A DNA stretch of 64,000 bases, taken from the NCBI GenBank assembly GCA_964509425.1, contig CAZDWZ010000003.1:434001-498000 (forward strand), in the 5' to 3' direction. The position numbers were made by a program, and so were the translations under genes. This DNA is from CAZDWZ01 sp964509425. Lineage in GTDB: Bacteria; Bdellovibrionota_C; UBA2361; SZUA-149; CAZDWZ01. The notes beneath the pieces were generated by a model. That model ran no database searches and was not told the origin of the DNA. It was given only the letters and a program-made list of their open reading frames with translations. Positions 52,753 through 61,057 of the stretch are shown piece by piece (within the stretch, counting starts at the first letter, position 1; every line of letters begins with the position of its first letter).

Positions 52753-53655
52753 CTACTTCAGCGTTTCTGGTAATCTCACGGTTCCTTCGAAAACGATTTC
52801 TGCAGGACCGGTCATATACATGTGGTTCTCTACGAGGTCGTGCTTTTTGGCGAGTTCTGCATCCGCCCACATGATCTCGAGGTTTCCTCCACGCAACTCA
52901 ACTTGGACGTGCCGTGAGCTCTTTCCAAGTTTCGCGAGAGCTACGGCAACGGCGCAGGCCCCGGTTCCGCAGGCGAGCGTCTCTCCGCTGCCGCGTTCCC
53001 ATACTCGCATCTTGAGATGTGTCGGGCTTACGATCTCCGCAAACTCGACGTTGATTTTCTTAGGGAACATTCGGTGGTTTTCGATAAGCGGCCCGAGTGT
53101 CAAAATATGTCTGTCCAGCACACGCGGCACCGCGATGACTGCGTGCGGGTTCCCGACGGATACCGCTGTAAATCGGAACTGCTCTCCCATCACCTCGATC
53201 GGCTGATCGATCACTTCGGGAGTTTCCGCTTCAACAGGAATTTTACGACTCTCGAACGACGGTGTCCCCATGTCCACTCGCACTGACGTCACTTCCTCGC
53301 CTTCAACGTTTAGGAGGAGGAGCTTATTTCCCGAGAGAGTGTCGATGTTGATGAGGGTCTTTTTACAAAGATCTTTCTCGTAAACGTATTTGGCGACGCA
53401 ACGAATGGCGTTCCCGCACATCTCGGCCTCTGAGCCGTCGGCGTTAAACATTCGCATCAGGAAATACCCGTCGGCTGCGCTTCCCTTATCAGAAGGCAGA
53501 ATCAACACGAGACCGTCGCTCCCGATTCCGAAATTTCGGTTCGAGACAAACCTGGAGACTGCCGGAGGATTCGAGACGCGCTCAGCGAAGCCGTTTACGT
53601 AAATGTAATCGTTTCCGATTCCCTGCATCTTCGTAAATCGCAGCTCAGTTTTCAT
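52753..53655 (-). CDS. dapF: Diaminopimelate epimerase
   Basis: Interconverts LL- and meso-diaminopimelate for lysine and peptidoglycan. 300 residues from the ATG at 53655. The catalytic cysteines are both present: MCGNAIRC (Cys80) and ACGTGACAVAVA, with the MQGIGNDYIYVNG start block. The ATG overlaps the stop of the upstream lipoprotein as ATGA, making a nadB-lipoprotein-dapF order. The gene has a good Shine-Dalgarno (GGGGAGAG). 5 nt separate its stop from the convergent DTHVH gene. Confidence 0.96.
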   Translation of the reverse strand: MKTELRFTKMQGIGNDYIYVNGFAERVSNPPAVSRFVSNRNFGIGSDGLVLILPSDKGSAADGYFLMRMFNADGSEAEMCGNAIRCVAKYVYEKDLCKKTLINIDTLSGNKLLLLNVEGEEVTSVRVDMGTPSFESRKIPVEAETPEVIDQPIEVMGEQFRFTAVSVGNPHAVIAVPRVLDRHILTLGPLIENHRMFPKKINVEFAEIVSPTHLKMRVWERGSGETLACGTGACAVAVALAKLGKSSRHVQVELRGGNLEIMWADAELAKKHDLVENHMYMTGPAEIVFEGTVRLPETLK

Positions 53656-54170
53656 AATTGTTTTCTCTCCCCGCACGACACCAGGGTTTTCTTAGCAAAA
53701 ATTGAAACGAGTTGACGCAATGCGCGCTGGTTAGGAGTCGCCTGGTTCGGGCCGTCTTCGGGAGTTTTCAAGACTGTGGTCCGGTTGTCGTCGTGGATGG
53801 TGAGCTCGATAATGTTTTTCTCTCCCGCTTCGACTTCGGGAAGTGCCTCACTCACTTCATTTGCGGCGAGGAGCTCGCCGAGTCGCGCGAGCACGGTTTT
53901 TCTTTCGGTCTCGCTGATTACCGAGACGAACGTTTCCGACGGCGCCAAGGATTCCTCGACCAAATCACCGCACTCTTGCCAGAGGACATCCTTGACGAGG
54001 TGATAACGTTGAAATCGCGGGCTACGAGTAATCAATATATCGACGACGATCGTTGTCGGTGCGTCCTTCACGACTTCCGGAAGTGGAGGGGCGGTCTCGC
54101 ATCCAGACACGAAAGCAGCAAGGCCGGCGACCGCAGTGAGCGAAATCTTTCTGACAAATCTATTCTGCAT
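53652..54170 (-). CDS. Putative lipoprotein of unknown function
   Basis: 172 residues from the ATG at 54170, inside the last codons of nadB (GGAG 7 nt upstream). Lipobox AAFVSGC (Cys about 23), then an alpha/beta region with TTIVVDILITRS and a C-terminal helical part. Frame shadow to 54485 is not used. Position between nadB and dapF with overlaps at both ends argues for coupled translation. Function unknown. Confidence 0.78.
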   Translation of the reverse strand: MQNRFVRKISLTAVAGLAAFVSGCETAPPLPEVVKDAPTTIVVDILITRSPRFQRYHLVKDVLWQECGDLVEESLAPSETFVSVISETERKTVLARLGELLAANEVSEALPEVEAGEKNIIELTIHDDNRTTVLKTPEDGPNQATPNQRALRQLVSIFAKKTLVSCGERKQL

Positions 54171-55809
54171 TCCGCTTCTCCAAATTCGAGCCAGTATTTT
54201 TCGAAGGGTCCAATGCCATATATTCCCCGTTTTTTCCACGCGCGACGATTGTGTCGTGATGAAAACGCACGTCGTCGGTTTGAGGCCAGTCGAGACTGTA
54301 GTGCAAACCGCGACTCTCTCGCCGATACTGCGCGGACAGTACGATAAGCTCGGCAACCAAGACAAGGTTCCTGAGCTCAAGGAGATTCGGAGTGACTTCA
54401 AATTTCCAATAGTACTCCCGTACCTCCTCCCGAATGCTCTCCAGCCGCCGCGAAGCAAGTGCAAGGCGTTTATTGCTTCGCACAATGCCGACTAAGTTCC
54501 ACATGAGTCGTCTCACTTCGTCCCAGTGGAAGCTTATGAGCACCTCCTCGGACGACCGCACCGTGTTCAGCGGATCCCATTCCGGAACGGAAGGCTGTTC
54601 ACCGACCGACATCCCGTTCGAAAGAACTTTTTCCGCTGCCCGTCTCGCAAAAACAATCGCTTCCAAAAGTGAGTTCGATGCCAGGCGGTTTGCTCCATGC
54701 AATCCGGTGCAAGCGACCTCTCCCGCGGCATAGAGTCGGCGGAGCGAGGTTTCTCCGTCGGAATTCGTTAACACGCCGCCACAGAAGTAGTGTGCTGCGG
54801 GAACCACTGGGATAGGGCCGGTGGTGATGTCCAAGCCGAAGGACTTGGTGGTTTGGTAGATCATGGGAAATCGGCTTCGAACGAAGTCGGGATCGCGGTG
54901 TGAAATGTCGAGGAGGACGTAATCGTCTCCCGAGACCTTCATCTCATTGTCGATCGCGCGCGCGACGATGTCTCTCGGCGCGAGCTCAGCGAGGTGATGA
55001 TACCTCGGCATGAAGCGATCACCTCGGACCGATTTCAAAATGGCGCCCTCACCTCGGAGGGCTTCGGTGAGCAGAAAGTTTTTTGCTTGTGCGTGGAAGA
55101 GGCAGGTCGGATGGAACTGGACGAATTCCATGTTCGCGACTTTCGCGCCTGCGCGAAACGCCATCGCGACTCCATCGCCGGTGGCAACGTCGGGATTCGA
55201 CGTATAGAGGTAGACCTTCCCCGCGCCGCCGCTCGCGAGCATTACGACTCGGGCGGAGATGGAAAGCACGCGACTTGTCGCGCGCTCGAAGAGATACGCC
55301 CCGGTTACTTCTCGTTCTTCTCCGGCGCCCGAGGTTATGAGGTCTATGACGAGGTGGTCGGGCATCCAGGTAATATTCGGATGAGCTTTCGCCCGTTCGT
55401 ATAGGGCGCGCTGAATCTCCGCCCCGGTGGAATCTCCCGCGTGAAGAATGCGGCGCGCAGAATGGCCTCCTTCCTTCCCGAGTGAGAACTCTTTCCCTTC
55501 AGCTTGACGGTCGAAATGGACGCCTATGCCCTCGAGGTAGGAAACGGCTTTTGGGCCGTCCTCGACCACGAGATCCACAATTTCGGGTCTACAAAGTCCT
55601 GCTCCGGCGGTCAGCGTATCGGAGATATGTGCCTGAAAACTATCAGTTGGATCGGTCACCCCGGCAATCCCCCCTTGGGCATATCGGGTATTGCCCTCAT
55701 TCGGATTGCTCTTTGAGACGATAACTACTGTACCCTGGTCCGCCACCTCCAGGGCGAACACAAGTCCAGCGATGCCCGAACCTATTACTAGAAAATTTGT
55801 GGCAAACAT
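54160..55809 (-). CDS. nadB: L-aspartate oxidase
   Basis: Oxidises L-aspartate to iminoaspartate, the first step of de novo NAD synthesis. 549 residues: FAD motif GSGIAGLVFALEVA (residues 8-21), the SNPNEGNTRYAQGGIAGV block, EFVQFHPTC, ALRGEGAIL, the GGVLTNSDGETSLRRLYA block and the GANRLASNSLLEA motif. A C-terminal helical domain follows. Its promoter is divergent from the lytic transglycosylase gene (86 nt). nadA and nadC are not in view. Confidence 0.97.
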   Translation of the reverse strand: MFATNFLVIGSGIAGLVFALEVADQGTVVIVSKSNPNEGNTRYAQGGIAGVTDPTDSFQAHISDTLTAGAGLCRPEIVDLVVEDGPKAVSYLEGIGVHFDRQAEGKEFSLGKEGGHSARRILHAGDSTGAEIQRALYERAKAHPNITWMPDHLVIDLITSGAGEEREVTGAYLFERATSRVLSISARVVMLASGGAGKVYLYTSNPDVATGDGVAMAFRAGAKVANMEFVQFHPTCLFHAQAKNFLLTEALRGEGAILKSVRGDRFMPRYHHLAELAPRDIVARAIDNEMKVSGDDYVLLDISHRDPDFVRSRFPMIYQTTKSFGLDITTGPIPVVPAAHYFCGGVLTNSDGETSLRRLYAAGEVACTGLHGANRLASNSLLEAIVFARRAAEKVLSNGMSVGEQPSVPEWDPLNTVRSSEEVLISFHWDEVRRLMWNLVGIVRSNKRLALASRRLESIREEVREYYWKFEVTPNLLELRNLVLVAELIVLSAQYRRESRGLHYSLDWPQTDDVRFHHDTIVARGKNGEYMALDPSKNTGSNLEKRNAE

Positions 55810-55895
55810 TGTAGGATAACTATAACATTTCGGAGAAGCGGGTCACTGGACAGCTCAGATTAGACTCTAACAGCTAAGAAGCTCTAACCATCTAT

Positions 55896-56537
55896 ATGCA
55901 AGCTCGTCTAAAGATTTTACTAGTCATCCTCGCTGCTTGCTTTGCGGCTGAAATTTCGGAAGCTCAGACACTGTACGTGGTCCGAGGCAGCCGTGGATCA
56001 ATGACATTTACTACCCGGAAGCCGGTTGAAGGGCAAAACTTCAAAGTGCTGAGTACTCGCGGGCCCACGTTCTCGCGTTTCTACAGCCTCGGCATACGAT
56101 GGCGACCAAGGCCCATAAAAAGCGTCTATGATGAGCTTATTGCGGGGCTCGCGAAGGAACACACTCTCGATCCGAGCCTTGTGAAGGCGGTTGTGCATGT
56201 GGAGTCGAGTTTCGATCCGAAGGCGACGTCGCCTAAGGGAGCGATGGGTCTCATGCAGCTCATGCCGGGAACCGCCGTTCGTTTTGGAGTTGCAAAGCCC
56301 TATCGTCCGGAAGAAAACGTCCGCGGAGGGGTGAAGTACCTGAGGGTGCTTCATGACCGGTATAATGGTAATGTCCGCCTGATGCTCGCTGCGTATAATG
56401 CGGGCGAAGGCGCGGTCGATCGAATGGGGGGGATCCCGCCTTACGCCGAAACGCAAACCTACGTGCGGCGAGTAATGCAGATGCGGGAGCTCTACGACTG
56501 TGCAAACTCCGGAAGACAAGATTGTAAGGCTTCATGA
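55896..56537 (+). CDS. Lytic transglycosylase (SLT domain)
   Basis: 213 residues, exported (signal peptide to about residue 23). An N-terminal DUF4124-like segment (about 25-75) precedes an SLT catalytic domain with the catalytic Glu103 in VHVESSFDPKA and the GAMGLMQLMPGTA and AAYNAGEGAVDRMGG motifs. Cleaves peptidoglycan glycan strands in the periplasm. The next gene (pgsA) starts within or just after its 3' end. Confidence 0.94.
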   Translation: MQARLKILLVILAACFAAEISEAQTLYVVRGSRGSMTFTTRKPVEGQNFKVLSTRGPTFSRFYSLGIRWRPRPIKSVYDELIAGLAKEHTLDPSLVKAVVHVESSFDPKATSPKGAMGLMQLMPGTAVRFGVAKPYRPEENVRGGVKYLRVLHDRYNGNVRLMLAAYNAGEGAVDRMGGIPPYAETQTYVRRVMQMRELYDCANSGRQDCKAS

Positions 56538-56538
56538 T

Positions 56539-57198
56539 GTGAGCGAGAAACGCTCATCGGCGGCCTCCGTTCATCCAACAACCTCTGCTTCAAACGACGC
56601 TCAAGCCACGAGCGCAGCTGCTGAGCAAGACTACAGCTGGGGAAAGCGCGCGCCGAATATACTCACGGTGCTTCGCATCCTTGCCGTCCCCGTTTTCGTA
56701 GTCTTGCTGATTGACCCGACACCGCAAAGCCGGCTGTGGGCCACCGCTATCTTCCTTGCCGCGTCGTTTACCGATTGGCTCGATGGCTACCTCGCTCGAA
56801 TTTACCAGGCTGAGACGATCCTCGGGACGCTGCTCGATCCGCTCGCCGATAAGGTTCTCGTCACCGCCGCTCTGGTAATGCTCGCGGCGGAGCCGGGGGA
56901 TATGCGGGTTCCGGCATGGGTCGTCGTGACGATCCTCGCACGTGATCTCCTCGTGAGTGGTCTCCGGTCCTTGGCCGCGGTCAAGGGCACGATTGTCGCG
57001 GCGAGTCGGGCGGCAAAGCATAAAACCGCTTGGACCATGGTCGCTATCGTCTTTCTCCTGATCGGTCAGACGTATACGTTTTACGGCACAGCGGTGAACT
57101 TCCATGTCGTCGGAATGCTCGTACTTTGGGGGGCGCTGTTTTTGTCAGTTGCCTCGGGGCTCGAGTATGCGATCAAGCTGAGACGGATGTTTCTCTAG
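56539..57198 (+). CDS. pgsA: CDP-diacylglycerol--glycerol-3-phosphate 3-phosphatidyltransferase
   Basis: Makes phosphatidylglycerophosphate for phosphatidylglycerol. About 219 residues: an N-terminal tail of some 35 polar residues, four to five transmembrane helices, and the CDP-alcohol phosphotransferase motif DWLDGYLAR, then G and D at GTLLDPLADK. Start: GTG at 56539, 1 nt after the transglycosylase stop; a GTG at 56500 overlapping the upstream gene is also possible. Converges with rsmI (7 nt between stops). Confidence 0.93.
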   Translation: MSEKRSSAASVHPTTSASNDAQATSAAAEQDYSWGKRAPNILTVLRILAVPVFVVLLIDPTPQSRLWATAIFLAASFTDWLDGYLARIYQAETILGTLLDPLADKVLVTAALVMLAAEPGDMRVPAWVVVTILARDLLVSGLRSLAAVKGTIVAASRAAKHKTAWTMVAIVFLLIGQTYTFYGTAVNFHVVGMLVLWGALFLSVASGLEYAIKLRRMFL

Positions 57199-57205
57199 CG
57201 CCCAC

Positions 57206-57922
57206 TCAAACGTCCTCGTCTTCTTCCTCCTCGGCCTCGATGCTCGACTTTCGAGAAATGACGAGAACGATTTCGCCTTTGATGGACGCTTTATTCTTCA
57301 TCTCGGCGAGTACGGATTGAACCGTTCCCCAGAAGCACTCCTCGTGAAGCTTCGTCAGCTCGCGGCCGACGAACACCTCGCGTGCGGGAGCGAGCTTTTC
57401 AAGCTCCCCAAGCGTTTTTAGGATTCGATGCGGAGACTCGAAAACAATCGCAGTGATGTCGAGCTCAATGAGAAACTGGAGCGTGCTAATCTTCCGGCCG
57501 GGCCGTTGCGGAAGAAAGCCCTGGAAAACAAATCGATCGCTCGGAAGTCCGGAAATGGACAGCGCAAGCACCGCCGCACTGGCGCCCGGCACTCCCGTCA
57601 CATGGAGCTTTTCCTCACGACAAGCTCGAACGATCCGATACCCCGGATCGGAGACCGCCGGTGTTCCCGCCTCCGATACCAAGGCAATCCGCTTCCCGCT
57701 CTTCAGGAGGGAGATAACCTCCGAAACTCTGCCTTTTTCATTGTGTTCGAAATAGCTTTTTACCGGAGTCTGAATTGAGAACCGCCGTGCGAGGGTAGAG
57801 AAGCTCCGAGTATCCTCCGTAAGGACGAGGTCGCACTGTTGAAGTGTTTCAACAGCCCGAGTCGAGAAGTCGCCAAGATTCCCTATGGGGGTCGCGATGA
57901 CGATGAGCTCTCCGGGATTAAT
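57206..57922 (-). CDS. rsmI: 16S rRNA 2'-O-ribose C1402 methyltransferase RsmI, non-canonical start
   Basis: Methylates C1402 of 16S rRNA using AdoMet. The frame reads GELIVIATPIGNLGDFSTRA, LTEDTR, EHNEKGR, ALVSEAGTPAVSDPGYRIVR and LPSDRFVFQGFLP, all RsmI hallmarks. There is no ATG, GTG or TTG at the family N terminus; the frame is open upstream to a TAA near 58045 without one. An ATT at 57920-57922 gives M-N-P-G-E-L, exactly the normal length, and overlaps the stop of a 17-residue leader ORF as TAATT. The C-terminal extra domain of E. coli RsmI is absent (238 residues, acidic end). A sequencing indel is the other explanation. Confidence 0.85.
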   Translation of the reverse strand: MNPGELIVIATPIGNLGDFSTRAVETLQQCDLVLTEDTRSFSTLARRFSIQTPVKSYFEHNEKGRVSEVISLLKSGKRIALVSEAGTPAVSDPGYRIVRACREEKLHVTGVPGASAAVLALSISGLPSDRFVFQGFLPQRPGRKISTLQFLIELDITAIVFESPHRILKTLGELEKLAPAREVFVGRELTKLHEECFWGTVQSVLAEMKNKASIKGEIVLVISRKSSIEAEEEEDEDV

Positions 57923-57975
57923 TAGTTGATTGGCATTGATGGTGCACCGTTGCGGTTTTGAAACAAATAAAGCAT
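57922..57975 (-). CDS. 17-residue leader ORF upstream of rsmI
   Basis: ATG at 57975 (GGGGGG about 8 nt upstream) encodes 17 residues (MLYLFQNRNGAPSMPIN) and stops with TAA at 57924-57922, overlapping the ATT proposed as the rsmI start. It could couple translation to rsmI despite the non-canonical start. Support is positional only. Confidence 0.35.
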   Translation of the reverse strand: MLYLFQNRNGAPSMPIN

Positions 57976-58007
57976 ATCGTCGACCCCCCGGCGAATAATC
58001 TTACTGG

Positions 58008-58128
58008 CGGCGCTCCGGAAAAATAAATGAGCAAAGCTCGTTTATTTTGTGCGGCACGCGAGGCGGAGCCGGGTCGGCAGGATATCGTGTTGTGTTCTGA
58101 ACCACGATTCGAATGAAAATCAATATCC
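58008..58128. repeat. Palindromic repeat element, copy E
   Basis: Hairpin CCGGAAAAATAAATGAGC with GCTCGTTTATTTTGTGCGG (about 58014-58053, loop AAA), then GCGAGGCGGAGCCGGGTC (matching the conserved block with changes), then CGAATGAAAATCAAT as in copy D. It lies on the upstream side of rsmI and before the high-GC membrane protein gene. Confidence 0.82.
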
Positions 58129-58307
58129 GCCTCCTCGATTAAAGACTACAGCGTTAAAGCCCGCATTTCGCGATCTCCACTTTTTCGCTTTCTCCTCGAT
58201 CTTTTCAACCTTCCAAAATCGGCAATTGGGAAACGCCTCTCGTCCTCGACACTACCAAGTTCTCTCGGTGTCGTGGGCGGGTGGATGAATCGGAGAAGGG
58301 AGGAAAA

Positions 58308-58625
58308 ATGCGACAGTTCTTTCGAGATCTCGGTCTGGCGCTCTTCTGCATCTTGATCGTCGGCGGCCTCTGGGGCTTCGCTTTCTGCGGTGTCGGCGGG
58401 ACGGCTCTGTTCTCGCGGGCCGCCGTCGGCAACCCCGGAATGAAGATCTTCATCGTCGCGAGCCACGCGACCATCGCCGGAATGCTGCCGTGGGCCATGA
58501 TGGGCGGCGTGCAGCACGTAGACGGCGACGAAGTTTGGCCGCGCCGACTCGCAGGAATCTCGTCCATCATCGGCTACCTCGCAGGGGTCGTGACGGCGGG
58601 CCTCTTGGGCTTCGGCTACTGGTGA
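58308..58625 (+). CDS. Small membrane protein, compositional outlier
   Basis: 105 residues from the ATG at 58308 (GGGAGGAAAA upstream). Three hydrophobic segments (about 8-30, 45-68 and 85-104), a Cys pair near 16-25, and a short charged loop (QHVDGDEVWPRR). G/C content and third-position bias are clearly higher than in flanking genes, as in the gene at 15752-16456. A 27-bp inverted repeat follows 15 nt after its stop. No family recognised. Confidence 0.75.
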   Translation: MRQFFRDLGLALFCILIVGGLWGFAFCGVGGTALFSRAAVGNPGMKIFIVASHATIAGMLPWAMMGGVQHVDGDEVWPRRLAGISSIIGYLAGVVTAGLLGFGYW

Positions 58626-58639
58626 GCGCCGGATGGGCT

Positions 58640-58727
58640 GGTTTGACGGAACGGTGAAACCTCCAGATGTATTTTTGGGGGTCCGCCATCCCCAAGTACG
58701 CTGGAGGTTTCACCGGTTCGTCAAACC
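58640..58727. terminator. Very long inverted repeat, probable terminator or mobile-element end
   Basis: Arms 58640-58666 and 58701-58727 are 27 bp and complementary except for two positions (GGTTTGACG and CGTCAAACC at the ends, CCTCCAG and CTGGAGG inside). An inner 6-bp stem (TTGGGG/CCCCAA) caps a 9-nt loop. A T5 run follows at 58736, compatible with termination of the small membrane protein gene. Confidence 0.7.
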
Positions 58728-58820
58728 CGCCACGTGTTTTTCAGCACTTCCACGCGTTTCCCCCGTGCGTTCCCTAACTTTGCCTTGGTCAAAAAAGTCG
58801 AGTTGCAATAAATTGCAACG

Positions 58821-59960
58821 ATGGATGTTGAAGCCAACACAATTCGCGTGAAGCCACCTTCGGATGCCGCTGCCGTAACAGATTTCGTAAAAGCGATCTT
58901 GCGTGAAAAACTCCCTTCGGCGGGGGTGGCCGAGGTGCGGCCTATGACTCCCGACGCTTCGCTCCGGAGATACTACCGAGTCCACTTTTCCTCACCGGTT
59001 GAGATATCAAGCGGTCCGGTGACGACCGCTATCGTCATGCTCTTCGATTCGGTCGCGAGCCCTGAGGCGACCGGCAGTAAGATCGACTCCGATCGCGCAT
59101 ATGTTGAAATGGCGGAGTTTTTCTCGAGAAGCCGAGTGGCAACACCGGCGCTGTTCGTCGACGAAAGGCCGAATTCCTTGCTTCTCATAGAAGATCTCGG
59201 CGATCGGCACCTCATCGATGTGGCAAAAAGCGGAAACAGGAAGATCGTCGAGCCGGCGTTCAGAGATGCGATTGGTGAGATTCGGAACATTCAAGACATA
59301 CCGCCGGTGAAATCATTCTTTGCCTACGAGCGGGCATTCCGTGCCTCCACCTATGTCAAAGAGATGGAAGAGTTTCGGGATTTTTGTCTTCTTCCCGTAA
59401 ATCCCGGAGCAAAGGCGGTCCTGGATACCGAAGCGTTGTTTGCGCATCTTGCACCTGTTCTCGAGAACTTCCCGCAGACACTCGTTCATCGCGACTTCCA
59501 TGCATGGAATCTTCTCGTCGATGCGAAGGGGAAAGTTTGGGTGATCGATTTTCAAGACGCCCTCGTTGCCACGGTTCCCTACGACCTCGTGAGTCTCATA
59601 AATGATCGCGACATGGATTCCGTATTGGGTGAGGAGCTGTATTGCGACTTGGTGAAGTACGGCGCGGACAGGCTTTCGAGACCCGGATTGTCGCGCGAGG
59701 ATTTTCTGTATCAATATGACCGCGTATTGCTTCAACGGGATCTGAAAGTTTCGGGGAGATTCGCGAAGCTCGTCAAGCTCCGAGGTCTCAACCATTACGG
59801 GCTTTGGATCGCAGGGACTCTGCGGCGAATCGGGCGGACTCTCGAACGAATAACTGCGCAGGGTCCGGAGTCCAATATATACGCCGAATTTTTAACTTCG
59901 GTCGCACCGCTCCTTCCCGAGATTGATGCGGGACGAAAGTCGCCGGTGAGATTCGTCTAA
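58821..59960 (+). CDS. amgK: Anomeric sugar kinase AmgK-like (aminoglycoside phosphotransferase family)
   Basis: Phosphorylates the anomeric carbon of N-acetylmuramate/GlcNAc released during cell-wall turnover. 379 residues of the APH fold: SLRRYYRVHF near the start, the catalytic loop LVHRDFHAWNLLVD (Asp) and VIDFQDALVATVPYDLVS (metal Asp). The immediate downstream partner is a nucleotidyltransferase of the MurU type, the known bypass to UDP-MurNAc, which supports the specific name. 25 nt separate them. Confidence 0.88.
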   Translation: MDVEANTIRVKPPSDAAAVTDFVKAILREKLPSAGVAEVRPMTPDASLRRYYRVHFSSPVEISSGPVTTAIVMLFDSVASPEATGSKIDSDRAYVEMAEFFSRSRVATPALFVDERPNSLLLIEDLGDRHLIDVAKSGNRKIVEPAFRDAIGEIRNIQDIPPVKSFFAYERAFRASTYVKEMEEFRDFCLLPVNPGAKAVLDTEALFAHLAPVLENFPQTLVHRDFHAWNLLVDAKGKVWVIDFQDALVATVPYDLVSLINDRDMDSVLGEELYCDLVKYGADRLSRPGLSREDFLYQYDRVLLQRDLKVSGRFAKLVKLRGLNHYGLWIAGTLRRIGRTLERITAQGPESNIYAEFLTSVAPLLPEIDAGRKSPVRFV

Positions 59961-59985
59961 GAGTTGGTGGTGAGGTGAGGGGGGA

Positions 59986-60810
59986 ATGACACCGCAGGAA
60001 CGAAAACAACTCGCGGCCAAGACCGATATTCTGCTTTTGGCGGCTGGCCGCGGCGAGCGGCTGAGACCGCTCACGGATACCATTCCAAAACCCCTGGTGA
60101 AGGTCGGGCCGAAGGAGCTCATCACTTGGAACCTGGAGCGAATCGCCCGGGCCGGGTTTAGTCGGGTGTTTATTAACCTTCACTACCGGGGAGACCAGAT
60201 ACGGGAGTTTGTCGGGGACGGGGGGCGTTTCGGACTCCAGGCCGAATACTCCGAGGAGCCGGTTCTCCTTGATACCGGGGGGGCGATAAAGAATATCGAA
60301 CCTCGCCTAAAGTCTGACTCCCTGGTGACGATAAACTCCGACATCCTCCTTGGTGAGGACTTCGAGCTCGAGTCAGTCCTAGAAAGTCACACTCAAGACC
60401 CACGGAAACCACTTGCGACTCTGGTCCTCAGGCCCGATAAGGACGCAGAAAAATTCGGTTTGTTGGAGCTCGACGAGAGGCGAAGGATAACCCGATTCCT
60501 CGACGTCAGGATCCCTGCGGAGGCTTCGGAGCCCCAATTGAGAGGAATTGGGACCCCGGAATCCGGGTCGGGAAGTGAAGTAAAATCGGCTAATCCGCTG
60601 ATGTACTTGGGAGTACAGGTGATTTCCCGGAGGCTTATCGAATCGATGCCGGACCGCGGGGCAATATTCAGTATCACCCGGGACGTCTATCGGGACCGCA
60701 TCCGAAGAGGAGAAATTCTCGGAGGAGTGCTTTACAGCGGTTATTGGTCTGATGTTGGCACACCCGATCGACTCAGTCAGGCATCTAATTGGGTGAACAC
60801 GGGCATCTGA
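59986..60810 (+). CDS. murU: MurNAc-1-phosphate uridylyltransferase MurU-like nucleotidyltransferase
   Basis: 274 residues of the sugar-nucleotidyltransferase family. The N-terminal signature LLAAGRGERLRPLTDTIPKPLVKVG, the INLHYRGDQI block, LLDTGGAIKN and the metal-binding TINSDIL are present. The ATG at 59986 follows GAGGTGAGGGGGGA. Pairing with AmgK gives the kinase-plus-uridylyltransferase recycling route to UDP-MurNAc that bypasses early de novo steps and confers fosfomycin resistance in bacteria that carry it. Confidence 0.88.
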   Translation: MTPQERKQLAAKTDILLLAAGRGERLRPLTDTIPKPLVKVGPKELITWNLERIARAGFSRVFINLHYRGDQIREFVGDGGRFGLQAEYSEEPVLLDTGGAIKNIEPRLKSDSLVTINSDILLGEDFELESVLESHTQDPRKPLATLVLRPDKDAEKFGLLELDERRRITRFLDVRIPAEASEPQLRGIGTPESGSGSEVKSANPLMYLGVQVISRRLIESMPDRGAIFSITRDVYRDRIRRGEILGGVLYSGYWSDVGTPDRLSQASNWVNTGI

Positions 60811-61057
60811 ACGACGGGCCGGAAGGGTTCTTCGGACGATTGATCGAACGTTGAAGATTTGCGGATGAGTCGCAACAACTACTCAGAGTGAATTCGAAAC
60901 GCAGAAAGAATCAAGCCGAAGTGCAGCTGGGCCGATGTGAGAAATCAAGGTTGCGGAGAAATTTATATTTCTTCTTGAATTTTCAGGTTTCCAGTGAGTC
61001 GATAGAAAGTTAGAATAGCGTTTACCGAGTAATTTTTTCGAAAGCGAGCGTTCGGCA

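Noticed and set aside
53655..54485. 277-residue reading for the lipoprotein upstream of dapF
   Set aside because: The first 105 residues are antisense-like read-through inside nadB; the lipobox and Shine-Dalgarno support the start at 54170.
58640..58727. Integron attC site
   Set aside because: The arms do not carry the RYYYAAC and GTTRRRY core sites and no integrase is present.
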